From: Mycoemilia scoparia
Taxonomy: Eukaryota > Kickxellomycota > Kickxellomycetes > Kickxellales > Kickxellaceae
Direction: 5' to 3'
Length of the DNA: 64,000 nt
NCBI GenBank assembly: GCA_027575805.1
Contig: JANBPU010000010.1
Coordinates: forward strand, 146,907 to 210,906
Part shown: positions 12,649 to 25,153 of the stretch, one piece after another
Numbering within the stretch: position 1 is the first letter of the stretch
How the letters are laid out: each line of letters begins with the position of its first letter
Program-made: the position numbers and the translations under genes
The notes under the pieces: generated by a model
Told to the model about the DNA's origin: nothing
The model's database searches: none
What the model saw: the letters and a program-made list of their open reading frames with translations, nothing else

Positions 12649-15013
12649 GGTAGTGCTTCGGGATGGTTATAAGGTATAAATTGGGTAAAGACTAGCAATG
12701 ACCTAAGCCAAACTGTGTTGAGGTCGTTGAATATTGCTACAACACATACATGTTTAGGATTAAATTAATCTTGTTAGCAATCTAATCTGCGTACGATCCT
12801 GTATGCATTCTTCAGGCTACAACTCTGTGATGAAATCAAAATGTAGTATTACCATTAGTCAAGGATTTAGAACTACTTTGAACACAAAGGCGAATAGTAG
12901 AATGTCCTGAATCATGATGTAAAAATCAAAAAATCCAGTTGTGCTCAAGGACAACCGAAATCCTCTATACAAAGCCAAATATTTGAACTAAAAAAAACTA
13001 GTATATTGTGCTGAAAATATCAACTAGAGCTTGAATGAGAGCGCTAGCTTGATGTCACATCTATAACACCAGATGGTTTTTTTAGTTGTTTTAGGGGAGA
13101 GAAACATTTATAGAGAAACATGTAATCCATTTTCAAAGAAAGATGGAGATGCAAATTTGCATGTGCGCCTAAAATCAGGCAGGGATCTGGGTATGGAAAA
13201 ATCGGAATCGATTAGGCTAGTGCAACATCCCTTTGAGATGCCCAATAAAGCGCTGCAAAGTATCTGCTTATTAGATCAGTACTGGTATCGGCTTTTTTGT
13301 GCATGTGATGTGTATCGACAACAGGTACGAACAGGTCATAGTTAGTGCGATGTATGGCACATTAGAGCCCATTCTTTGGAGACATTGGCGGGCTATAGGA
13401 TTGAGGGCTTTGCGCAATATTCACAAGCCTTTGGGGGTTCTCAATCGTTTATATATGTGTGGGATTGGTAGTAGGCCTGGGTGGCCACAGCAGCCAATCA
13501 AAATAATTCCTGCTAATCACAGCCAGTGTTGTAAATAATAATAGAAGTGGCAGGCACGAAAAAGCCCTTGGGCAGCCTGACGTGTATTAAGTAATACAAG
13601 GCCATTGGTGGTTCCAGTGCTGGATAGACACAATCAAGATTAGAGTTTATGGAGCCCTTTAAATTCCAGGCGCTCCTTAAATTGTTGCGACCTATTTGGC
13701 AGAATCGCAGGCATTGGCGGCTTGCAGAATAAAAGTAAACAAAGGGATGCTACAGCGCGGCTGCCTGGTTTGTTTTCAGGGGCTGGCTTAGAAACAAAGT
13801 AGCCAAGTTTGGAATCTGTGAACACATGGGCAGAGGCAGAATAAAGCTAAGGTCTGGCATGATGCTATGAGCATTAATGTGGACCAGGTGGGAAGGAAAG
13901 CACAGAAGGCAGAACTTAGCACACTTCTAGCAGCAATTTGACTGGCTTATTAGCGGTTTCATGCATTATAAAACTTTCACTGTTGAGGGGTGTATGTAAT
14001 ACAGGCTACAATACACTCAGAGGCCAAAACGATCATCGAATGCCCCACGAAAACTTGGTTTCAACCCTGGGGCTTCAAGGTAGGCGGGCAGCAAAGTGCC
14101 CTGTAATAAAACAAGATCCCTGCCACATATCCTCGCCTTGTTTTGTAGCAATATTGGGTTGTATTTTAGTTCCTTTCTGTTTTCTTTTATACATTTTGTT
14201 TTCATCCTCGCCTCAAGGGTCCAGCTATTACTGCTGTATATTTTCACAACCACTTTATTTGGCGCCCTCGGGTCGGATTGAAAGCTTAGCTTAACGGGTA
14301 GTGTAGTAACGACGCCAAAAGCCTCAACAAACCCAAAGACCGCGTAGACAAAGCCTTGTTTATAGTCTAGAGCTTGTTCAGATATTACTTGGGCAGTTCC
14401 TTGGTTTGATAGCTTTGCCTTTTCATTGCTGCCTTCCACAAACAGCGGGCCTCGCAGACACAAAAGTGCGTAGCCATATAGAGCCCAGTAGTATATATCC
14501 CAGGCCAGGCCATTAAAAAGTCTATTAAAGGTAAGCTTTTGCTATAAGAGTCCAGCTACTCTGCCCGCTTCCTTTCCCTCTTTTGGCTTAATTACCTGCA
14601 AATGCAATGACTTTCGCCCATCTGTCTGAATCAGCGAAATGCGTGTTCTTCGTATGCGGATAAAGCCGTATTCCTTAACAATATCCCCACCGTATATACT
14701 TGTGTGTGTTTCTCATGGGAACCAAATATGCCAATGTGCTTGATTTCCAAAGCCCGGTTTTTTAACTGTCCCAATTTTCCTTTTTGTTTGTAGGTTTAAC
14801 TACTCAATTAAAAAGTAGTAATAGTAGTGGCAACAACAGTTGTGATAGTAGTAGAGGGCTTTCCGACCGCCTTGTGGTTCATACTGTTTATCGGGTCTTC
14901 GTACAGGATCCGCTTTTCCAGTATATTTGGAATCCCAATTTCTTAGATCAAAAGGCAAAAGAGATAAAGGTCTGGCATATTCTGGGGATCATTGTATATA
15001 GCACCTCATCAAG
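12649..15013. other. Divergent intergenic region between COPI beta and the RRM gene
   Basis: About 2.4 kb without a supported gene. A minus-strand open frame at 14017-14541 is long (about 175 codons) but has no start and no family match. The outer parts should contain the promoters of the two divergent genes; a long 5' leader of the RRM gene, with an AGT-rich stretch near 14810-14850, is likely. Confidence 0.5.
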
Positions 15014-17273
15014 ATGTCTTTGCCTCCCCAATCAACCACCCATCAGTCACAGTTCAGCCCTATAGTTGCCTATATTCCAGGCCACCCATCAGAGAGCTCG
15101 CACGGTGCTCAGGCATACTCGCCAACCCCCGGGTCACCAATTATGAATTCACCGCCAAATTATATCATGTCTTCGTCCACCACGCTCAGGCAACCAGTTC
15201 CAGTCGGTTCGCCACCAAATGCAGTTTTTGCCTATTACCCGCCTCCACACCACGTTTATCATCACGCATCAGCACCTCTTTCACCACACATGCATGCTGT
15301 ACCCATGTCTCCTCCCCATGGCTTCTTTTTCACTCCAGGAAAGCCAGTTGGATCGCCCCAATCCGAACAACACCTGCGCGAGGCTACTGGCGATGCTGCC
15401 CTCCCGCTCTACAACATAAGTGGCGGGGGTGTCAGCTTTCCTGGCGACGCAAAGGATAGCTTTGCCCACACAAACAATGTCTATATACGTGGTCTTCCCT
15501 CGGACTTCACTGACGATTTGCTTAGGGAGATGGCGTCAAGGTATGGCAAAATAGTCTCATCAAAAGCAATTATCGACGAAAGCTCAGGGAAGTGCAAGGG
15601 CTATGGATTTGTTATGTATCGAAGCGCCCTTGAAGTCCAGAGTGCCATCTCCGGCTTCACTGACGAGGGATTCCAGGCCTCTATGGCCAAAGATTCGTTC
15701 AGGACTAAGCTCAAGCATCTCCAGGACAAGGACTCGACAAACCTGTACTTTTCTAACCTTCCGCTAGATATGGACGAAGAGGTAATTAGAGTTTCATGCA
15801 GCCCATACAGCCAGCCTGTGTATGGACCCATTTCCAATCATTTCTTGTTCTGGGAAAAGAATAATGCATAATTTTAAATAAATGGCGATTGATTTTTAGG
15901 GATTACACGATCTGCTGAAACCATCCTCAGTGACGTCCAGCCGCATTCTCCGTGAGGGTGACAGAAGTCGCGGGGTTGGGTTTGCAAGGTTTGTGTTTAT
16001 TTACAATATGTTTTTCACACAGACCCACGGGTTATCGATGAGGCTTTTCAACTCACAGCGTATGCACGGATATGCTTCTCGTATAGGATGGCGGATCGAG
16101 AAACGGCAGTAAGCGTAATCGAAAGGCTGAATGGTGCAGTAATACCAGGGAGCAATGGGCCACTGCTCATCCGATTTGCCGATTCGGCAGCACAAAAGAA
16201 GTTCAAAAAACAGTCAAGCTACCAAAAGGTTAGTGGTGCTAACCAATCTCTGCGCAAGATCATGCCAATATATGCAAGCATATTGTTTTAACCATGGCTA
16301 CTCGTACTAAAATGGCGGTGTAGACGGAAAGTGTCGAGGGAGGGCCTCAGGTTGTGTGGAGCCCTGTTCTGGTTTATACGACAAGCCCTAATATTGGCCC
16401 AAGCTATAGTGAAAACTCTGGGCCTAGTAGGTAAGTACACGTGGTGGTGACTTGCAATGTACAAGCAAACTCTGTTGCCCAAACTCGCAGAGCATCTTGA
16501 GATTCTTATCTTCCCTGCACAGTTGACACATGTGCATGAATAGCCACAGTGGCTCCTCTGCTGACAAGACTATTTCCTTAATCCTTAGGCAAAGATCGCC
16601 CCCACCCATCAATAACTATATGTCCGGATACGGCTCGCCCCCCTTCACAAACCAGGGTTACACGGCATCAGGCTATAACACTCCTCACTATCCAGGTCCC
16701 GGATATGTGTCTCCGGGGTATGTGTCTTCGGGGTATGCATCCCCAGAAATGACTTCGCCGTACCTTGGCTCAAATGTCCATGGACACCAAGTGCAGCAAT
16801 TCCAAAAGCACCAAAAGCAAGCCCTACAGCCCTACCATCACCATCCTGGAGTAGGCGAAGAGCCGCACCAACCCCACTCGCACAAACAGCAACAAATATA
16901 TCCACCACAGCACCACCAGGTCCCTGAAGATCAGGGACACTACCAAATTGATGTTTCTAACCATCACCAAAACCTCATTCGGGCATCAGAGGCCTCTCAC
17001 GCGCAGCCCTTAAAGCAAGAATCCACAGCATTGCAGAATCACCGCCGACCCATCAGCTCACAGCACACAAGAGTCCCAAGATCCAGCCCCCAGCGACAGG
17101 GTGATTCTTCGAAGCAGCTATGCGATTCTTCGCAAGCGGGGCAGAGGTCTCACCAGCCAGCCACTTCTGGCAGCGACAAAGGCGAGATCGGGAATGGCAA
17201 CGGAGGCAACACTAGTGGCAATGGCAGTATATCGAACTTAACCAGTATCATGCAAGCACAGCTTAACATCTAG
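15014..17273 (+). CDS. Two-RRM RNA-binding protein of the MSSP/RBMS type
   Basis: Five exons: 15014-15781, 15900-15988, 16087-16228, 16324-16430 and 16589-17273; product 596 aa. Residues 1-150 are Pro/Ser/His/Tyr-rich. RRM1 (about 154-227) starts NNVYIRGLP and has RNP1 CKGYGFVMY. RRM2 (about 243-335) starts TNLYFSNLP and has RNP1 SRGVGFARM. The order and wording closely follow vertebrate RBMS1-3 (NLYIRGLP, KCKGYGFV, NLYISNLP, RGVGFARM). The tail is low complexity, with GYVSPGYVSSGY repeats followed by a Gln/His-rich region, typical of proteins entering RNA granules. Family members bind A/U-rich RNA or single-stranded DNA and affect mRNA stability and translation; the target here is unknown. 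All four junctions are fixed by RRM continuity or by frame. Confidence 0.9.
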
Positions 17274-18054
17274 TGAATACGGCGGCAGTGCTATTGTGCA
17301 TCCCTCCATAATCACACACGCGACGACAACGGCTATTATTACTATCCCTATTATTACCCAACACAACATCATCACCACCATATTATTCTATGAATATATT
17401 TGCCTTAAAGTAGTGTATACATACATTTAGCCATACCCTTAACAGGATAGCCATTTTTGGCCATTCTATATATATGTTTTCATATTTGCTTCATCCCATT
17501 AAAGCCTTCCTAGACCAGAGTTTGTTATTCCAGCTTGTTTTTGAAGCTACTTTTGCATGTGACAAAGATAGGCCCACATACGTGTTTGTTTTATCCAAAT
17601 GTCTCGGTTAATGATTATATAAATATTTCTTTGCTTTCCATTTTGAAGTGCAGATGATTTCAAATCTGGGGTCAGGGTCCTTGATTATTTCATCTTTTGA
17701 GTTATTTGGGCTGAACGATCTGGATTGGCTAATCATGATTAAGGATTTTTCAGATATTAGTAGCTGATGCTTCTGCTATTAGGTGATCTTGTCTCCCTTT
17801 TTCCTCCCCCCCCTACACTCAAGCTGAACCACACGCAACAGTCAATCAGAGTGGACTCTTGTTGTTGACTGAGGTAAATTTTGGGTTTCCCAGTGTGGAG
17901 ATGTAAATGTTATTGGCTGTCTTTCAATGAGTTGAATGCAGTTCGTCTTTCCTTTCTTTTCGTTTGACCCCTTTTTACACTATTATCTGCTCACATATTT
18001 ACTCTCAAAAACGAAAGCGGATATTTAAATAGCTCCTATTTCAATATATACGCC
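17274..18054. other. 3' region of the RRM gene and promoter of IDI1
   Basis: No open frame of note. Pyrimidine tracts precede the IDI1 start, in particular near 17940-18000. Confidence 0.6.
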
Positions 18055-19263
<1,209 letters not shown>

Positions 19264-19580
19264 GTTACATTTCTAACCTCTCAAGGTTATCCGCAGCCTT
19301 TCCCTCTTGAATCAAACAAACTTGTTTGCTAATATTTCAACATATTCATAAATGCACATTTGATATCAGGCTTAAATATCTATCGATCTATATCATCATG
19401 GTGTGTATAAGTGTTCTTTATTGTTTTCGCCACGTTTAATTGGTTTTTAAATGATCACAAAAATATTATAAAATCACAAGAATTAAAAGCTAATAGTAAT
19501 AAAATGTAAAATTTCAAGAGCAGGAAAGGAGGACAATATTTTTATGTTTGGTTTAGATCTCAAAAAAAAAAAAGACATTT
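19264..19580. other. Convergent 3' region between IDI1 and MLH1
   Basis: AT-rich, no gene. An A-run at 19562-19572 lies just beyond the MLH1 stop. Confidence 0.7.
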
Positions 19581-20066
19581 TCAGCATCGCTCAAAGATGC
19601 GATAAAGGTCTGGCAAGTCTGCAATCTGTATGATATTACTTGATTCGGCTAGTGCACTTGAAGCCACAAAGCCAGTTTTGAGGGCAGCAAACATGCCATG
19701 TTGTACCATATGCCTATAGACCGAAAATTCATCATCATATTCTTTCTTTAATCTTTCAAATTCTGAGGCATCTTCGTGGTCTTGTTCTGGAGCTATGGGT
19801 GGTTCGCATGAATAGAAATATGCCAATTCCTTAGAAAAGCCTTCAAAGAACTCTCTTTCATTTGACCAATCGACCTCACATCCAATTCTTAGCAAGAAAA
19901 GTGGAAGCTTTGTCATATTTGGATGATATTCTTTTAATAGCAGAGGCAAGGTAAGGAGTTGGCCATCATCTGAAATCTTCATACAATAGTATTCGTCAAG
20001 CATATCTTTTCTTGATACTACAAGATCGGTTATTGCCTAAACAATATAAGGTTAATTGTAGAAGGT

Positions 20067-20103
<37 letters not shown>

Positions 20104-22842
20104 TTGTGCTTTTGATTTAAAATAAATATTTTAATAAATTTGTTAGGCAAGCTTTTGATTACCTTTGCGACCTTTTTTACTGGTTTAAACTCTTCACCAA
20201 GGTTTGCTTCAGATTCTTCTACTTGGAGTGCCAATAGCGTCATATCATATATAGAGACCGGGGGGTCGAGCACCATGTGTCCGAAATTATGGAAATCTTG
20301 GAGAGTAATGTTGTAAAACAGCTCTTCACTTATAGCCTGTATATCTAAAATGTAAAGTTTTGTTTGATGTTGTATTAGTGCTCGAAACCCATCAACAAAT
20401 CCAACAAAGTTGTGATTGTTTAGAATGGTTGTCAAATCTCTGTTTGTTCTGTCCTTTAGTTCTTGACGAAGCTGTAGTATACTTGTTAGTCGAACGTTTA
20501 CTTTAGGACGAGGTTTTATATTAACCAGAGGGTTTGTTTTTGAATTTACAACTGTTTGTGACGAAGTTGAAGGAGTAGAGCTATCATCGGATTCATTCGA
20601 AAGTCTTTTTGTAGCTGAAGCATCAGTTGATGGAACTTTTGCACTATTGCCAATGTTTTGTGAAGTATCCGTCGCGGGAGGATGGATATCTTCATGTCTT
20701 CTTTTACTGGGAATGCTAATTGTATTCATTTCTGTTAATCCTTGTGGAGATGCAATGTCTCCAGAATCACCGGTCTGGTGTTTCGATGGCGAGTTTTTAT
20801 GCCTTGTCCTTGTTATAACTGGAGCACTACCCAAATTTAGATCAAGTTCTATTTCCTCATCATCTTCGCTATCTGAATATGAGACCATTTTTGCTCGAGG
20901 AATTGGCTTGGATGTGGGAGATGTGAATGCAAATGATTCAAGGGAGAGGGAGCGACTATCAGTTCTAACCATCTTATTAACAGGCAATTTTCGTGTGGGG
21001 GTTGCAGTAGGCTTAGGCGTTGACAAAGCGCTTGAAGTTCCTCTTTTGGATAAACTTGAGGGAATTTGGATATTGACAACTCCATCTTTTTCCCCGTTTG
21101 GATTCTTTGTGGGTGTTGTTGGACTCATAGCATCAAGCAGTGTACTGTCTACGGATCTGGTAGTTATTGGCGTGAGTAGGGTTTGTACACGATACGTTTG
21201 CGTTTCATTGTTTTTTGTCAGCATGCCCCTGATCTTTTCGGTGATCTCAGAGATTATTTCATCTTGGTTGAGAAATTGAACTTCACGTTTTGTCGGGTGA
21301 ACATTCACATCCACAGTGCGTGGATCTAGTTGAATGTCAATGTAAGCAAATGGTTTTGACGACTTGGGATGTATAGACGTGTACAGGTTTTCGACAGCCC
21401 GCTTTAATGGCGGACAATCGACCAAGCGATCTATCACAGAAGTGTTGAATAATGTAGTATATGAGGGTGGGAATACTAAGGAGTGCTGATGATACGCATG
21501 CAAGAGTTTGCTTAGAGTTAAAACTTACGATTAATAAACAAAAGGAATATAGTTTTTCGGTTTTCATGGTTCATGTTGGAAACAAGGCATTTGCACTTGA
21601 ACTTTAGGGGCGTGGAATTCACTTCAACTGACTCGACTGAAGAGGCAACATTTGTCCCATATACCAACCGAATGCAGTCTAGGGTTGTAGCATTCGGGGG
21701 AGTGCTAAGATCGACAGCAGTTGTACCAGCCTGTAGAGAACAATAAGTAGTTGATATATGGTGCTGTGTAAAAGGGGTGTGTATATGCTATTCGAATGGG
21801 ATCTGACGGCCATTGTTACCTTTCGGCAAGTAAATGCAATTCCGGAATTGTGTATAGAGTACTTGTTGACTACTTCAAGTACTCTATTGTATTCCTCGGT
21901 GATATTCTTTAAGGCCTTTTTTCGGAAAGTTAGGTTGTAAAACAAGTCTTCGGCCTATAGAAATTTATAGCGAGTAAGTAGGTACTTATGTTTCTATAGT
22001 AAACATCCGGCTACATTTTCTCATTTAAAAATTGCCAGTGACACTAGTGCTTACAATTATCTGTGTTCCGTTGTTTCCAGCACATGGTTTTGGATCAGAT
22101 GTGGCCCCGGCTTTTGGTGGGACAAGCTTACCATCTGCATAAGTTGCTCTACAACAGAAGATGTGGTTAGATCACTTATAAAAGAAACAGGCCATAATTG
22201 AAACATATTGATATAGGAACTTGCTTGAATGCGCAATCAGACTCAGCAGTCTTGGATGTAATTGTGAGATGGGATACATGGCTTATGCTAGCCAAAGCTT
22301 CACCACGGAATCCATATGTTTGGATTGTTGATAGGTCTTCGTAAGACCGAAGTTTACTTGTCGTGAATCTTTCGCATACTATATCAAGATCCTCTTTCTA
22401 CAACGATTAAAAAGATCCTGTTGGTGCTAAATGCTGAGTTAGAGTTACTTGGGAATCAATTGCTTTAATAACTTCAATACATGCTTTAATCCCATGACCA
22501 TTGTCCTGTATTTGTAATAGTTTCATTCCTCCATCTTTTATAGTTATCGATATGGTGGTTGCCCCAGCATCCAGCGAATTTTCAATCAATTCTTTCAAAG
22601 CATTAGCTGGTCTGTGAATAATCTATTCCAGAGTTCATGTTTAATATTCAAATTCCAATAACGTAATATAGTCAGTATTACAATAAACTCTAGAGAGACG
22701 ATTATGCATATATCATCTCTTAAATGAATATATATATATATATGCGATTTATTACCTCTCCAGCAGCAATGCGGTCAATAACCGACTTGTCAAGCTTACG
22801 AATTCGTGGAAGGTTTGTGGTGTGGGTACTGTCTTCGCTCAT
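19581..22842 (-). CDS. MLH1: DNA mismatch repair protein MLH1
   Basis: Eight exons on the minus strand: 22842-22756, 22622-22485, 22397-22225, 22148-22055, 21954-21820, 21730-21529, 21430-20163 and 20036-19581; product 850 aa (yeast and human about 760; the excess lies in the linker). MutL-alpha subunit that couples mismatch recognition to strand incision. The GHKL ATPase has RIAAGE, E40 and N44 in [19 protein letters not shown] and [17 protein letters not shown] and [12 protein letters not shown] follow. The C terminus ends in FERC, the invariant MLH1 tail. Intron 3 needs a GC donor (AA then GCAAGT) because every GT choice breaks the frame at [12 protein letters not shown]. Intron 2 probably also uses GC (GCATGT); a GT donor 36 bases downstream would add 12 residues. 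Intron 7 holds a (TA)n(TG)n run. Confidence 0.96.
20067..20103. repeat. (TA)n(TG)n compound microsatellite in MLH1 intron 7
   Basis: Alternating TA followed by TG units between exons 7 and 8. Confidence 0.9.
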
Positions 22843-23144
22843 GACTGCTACTACAGATGCTATTATTATACTTGGAATGCCAAGCGTACTTGTAGAATAG
22901 ATTGAAAAATGACTTGTAGAGCAAGAGAAGTGAAAGTGACCAGGCAGACACGACCAAAAGCAATCAGAATATAGGATGCTGATCAGTAAAAGATCAAGAG
23001 ACGCGTATTTAACACTGAATTGATTCTGATTACACAAAAATAACGTCAGATCAATGTCACAAGCAATTATAATTCAAAAATTGAAACTTTATACTAAAAG
23101 AAAGAATTGTAAAATAGATGTATGTATGGAGTGGTGGTAGTCAG

Positions 23145-24672
23145 TTAGACCTTGGCTTTTTTGGACTCTTCATTTTCTGGCTCATTGTCTACTTTTCGCT
23201 TTCCTGCGCTTTGAGCAGAAGAATCGACACTGGGGTCGTTTCCATTTTCAGATGCTGGATTCTCCTTGGCCTTTGCTTTCTTGGATCGTGCCAACGAGGT
23301 CAAGTCATTTACAGTTCCGGCTTTGAGGGCTTGTTCTAGAATGGCCTTTGCTTCTTCTGATATTGGGATAGGCGAATCTGTTCCAAGGCCTATGGAGGTA
23401 GCAGGTTTTGGAGCCTTCCATTCCTCACACTATTTATAGATTAAGAAATGCATATTTTTTGTTTAGCCTATATACAAAATTGGTTTGTATATGATGCGTG
23501 ATTTGAAACTGTTGCCATACCTTCAAGGATACATCATTTAGAAGTTCATCAATATCTTTAATCTCTTCTGTTATGCTTTTGGTTTTATCTTCGCTTGCAT
23601 TTTTCTGTTCCTCCATTAGCCTGTTTTTGTGTTTATCAAGAACTTGCTTTACACTTTCGAGAGATTCAATAGCTTTGCCTGTCTCTTTGTTGTATTCATA
23701 TGCAAGTGCTAGTTTATAATAGGCCTCAGCAAGTTCACGATCATCATCAGCCAGATGCTGCTTCTTAACTAGCAAGGCGTGCTCAAAATCTTTGGTAGCC
23801 TGCTCAAAGCTCTCTGATTCCATAGAGACATCTCCCAAGAGCATCAGCGTCTCTGACAACTTTAGTTGAGCATCTTTTCCAGGCTGTTGTTCTTGGATTA
23901 CACGAGCAACATCCAGGACTTCCCAAGCTGCACTGAAGTCATCTCCTGTATCGTCTTCATCCTCATTGTCATTGCCCCCCTCATCTCCACCATTGGATGT
24001 TTCTGCTTCTTTTCCATTTGATTGTTCCTTGGATGTACCAGCTACTTTTTCAGGCTCATCACAATTTTTCTCTCCTTCCTTCTCATCAGCACCATCTTCA
24101 TCAAAGGCACGGAAATCTGGTTCGCCTTCAAACTGTATGTGACCTTTCTTCGCAGGAGTACCATTCTCTTCGACTAGATAATAATTTCAAACACAAGGAT
24201 ACTGTCAACAAAAAATGAATTTTGATAATACATTAAATTATACAGTTAGTGCTTGGCCATTTACCTTGCTGGGATTTTGCTGCTGCTTCTGCCAGTGTCT
24301 TTTTGGCAAGAAGTGTTGTTTGATGAATAGCATTCTGCAAAAGCGCACGACCATACATGACTAGAGCATCTGCATATCTTGGTGACTGGGAGCCGAATGC
24401 TTGTTCTCTGCAAATACATTTCACAAATTTTACTTTAGCTAATACAGTATTTTACTATGTATGTGCACATAAAGGAATAAGTATAAACCAGATACTTGCG
24501 TTGTTTGGGACATTTCTCCGAAATAGTTGATTGCGTCCTCCCATTGCTCCAAAGCAAAAGCTCGGGTTCCCTTGTCAATGAGCTCTGAAATGACAGGAAG
24601 AACGGCCATTTTGGCGTCTTGATCAGCAGAGGTTTGTGGGTTGTTATCAACAGATTTTCCCTTTTCAGTCAT
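23145..24672 (-). CDS. NASP/Sim3/Hif1-type histone H3 chaperone (SHNi-TPR)
   Basis: Four exons on the minus strand: 24672-24500, 24407-24265, 24173-23521 and 23429-23145; product 417 aa. TPR repeats occur in the order expected for SHNi-TPR proteins: a first TPR (KGTRAFALEQWEDAINYF), a second (ADALVMYGRALLQ), then a long acidic Glu/Asp-rich insert inside the TPR array, then LSETLMLLGDVSMES and LAEAYYKLALAYEY. The C terminus has LTSLARSKK and a basic nuclear signal, GKRKV. Relatives bind H3-H4 or CENP-A dimers and deliver them to assembly factors. Intron 1 must be GC-AG: the reading frame continues only if exon 1 ends ACA-AC before GCAAGT and exon 2 starts A-GAA. The start is ATG 24672; an upstream TTG is not needed. 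Confidence 0.88.
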
Positions 24673-25153
24673 TTCTAGCAAGGTATTAATTGGCGACTAT
24701 ATGCGCAGAATTAATAAATAAGCAATAGCAAAGTGTGCAAAAGATCCAGGATGTTGGTCCCAAAGTTTGTTTTCAATGCATTTTGTTCATCAGCAAATGA
24801 TTTGGCTGTATAAACGTGACGCGACGTAGCTCCAAATCTGATTTAATTAATCACAAGTGCCTGATCTCAGGAAGAGCCTATATTGTTCATTAGAAAGATA
24901 GTTTTATTCTAAAAATGCAAAAACAAAGTTTGTTCAACAATATGGGTGATAATTTTTGAAGGGTGAATGTTTGCTAGTAAAACTAGACATCCATTTGGCT
25001 GTGGTTCCCCTATAATCACTGGTCACCAAAATTCACCCTTCAAAAATTATGATCCATATATGAAAAATCGCTGCACTTGATTTCATAGTTTACATTAGTC
25101 ATTAACAAGCATAAAGGCAAAATGGGTTTATTATTAAGCAAGATATTCGATAA
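24673..25153. other. Intergenic region holding a small inverted-repeat element
   Basis: No gene. The 5' side should contain the NASP promoter; 24943-25056 is the MITE-like element listed separately. Confidence 0.7.
24943..25056. mobile_element. MITE-like element, copy 1
   Basis: 114 bases with terminal inverted repeats of about 26 bases: TGGGTGATAATTTTTGAAGG at the left and its near-perfect complement ending CATAATTT-like GATCCA at the right. The element is flanked by TA on both sides (24941-24942 and 25057-25058), the target duplication of Tc1/mariner-type transposons. The core (CATTTGGCTGTGG, then CCCTATAATCACTGG) is shared with copy 2 at 41987-42082. There is no coding capacity. Confidence 0.75.

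Noticed and set aside
14017..14713. Minus-strand frame of about 175 codons (14541-14017), joinable to about 40 upstream codons ending at a GTAATT donor.
   Set aside because: The upstream exon is closed by an in-frame TGA with no start or acceptor, the end is atypical, and I recognise no family. It is kept only as a possibility to test by RNA-seq.
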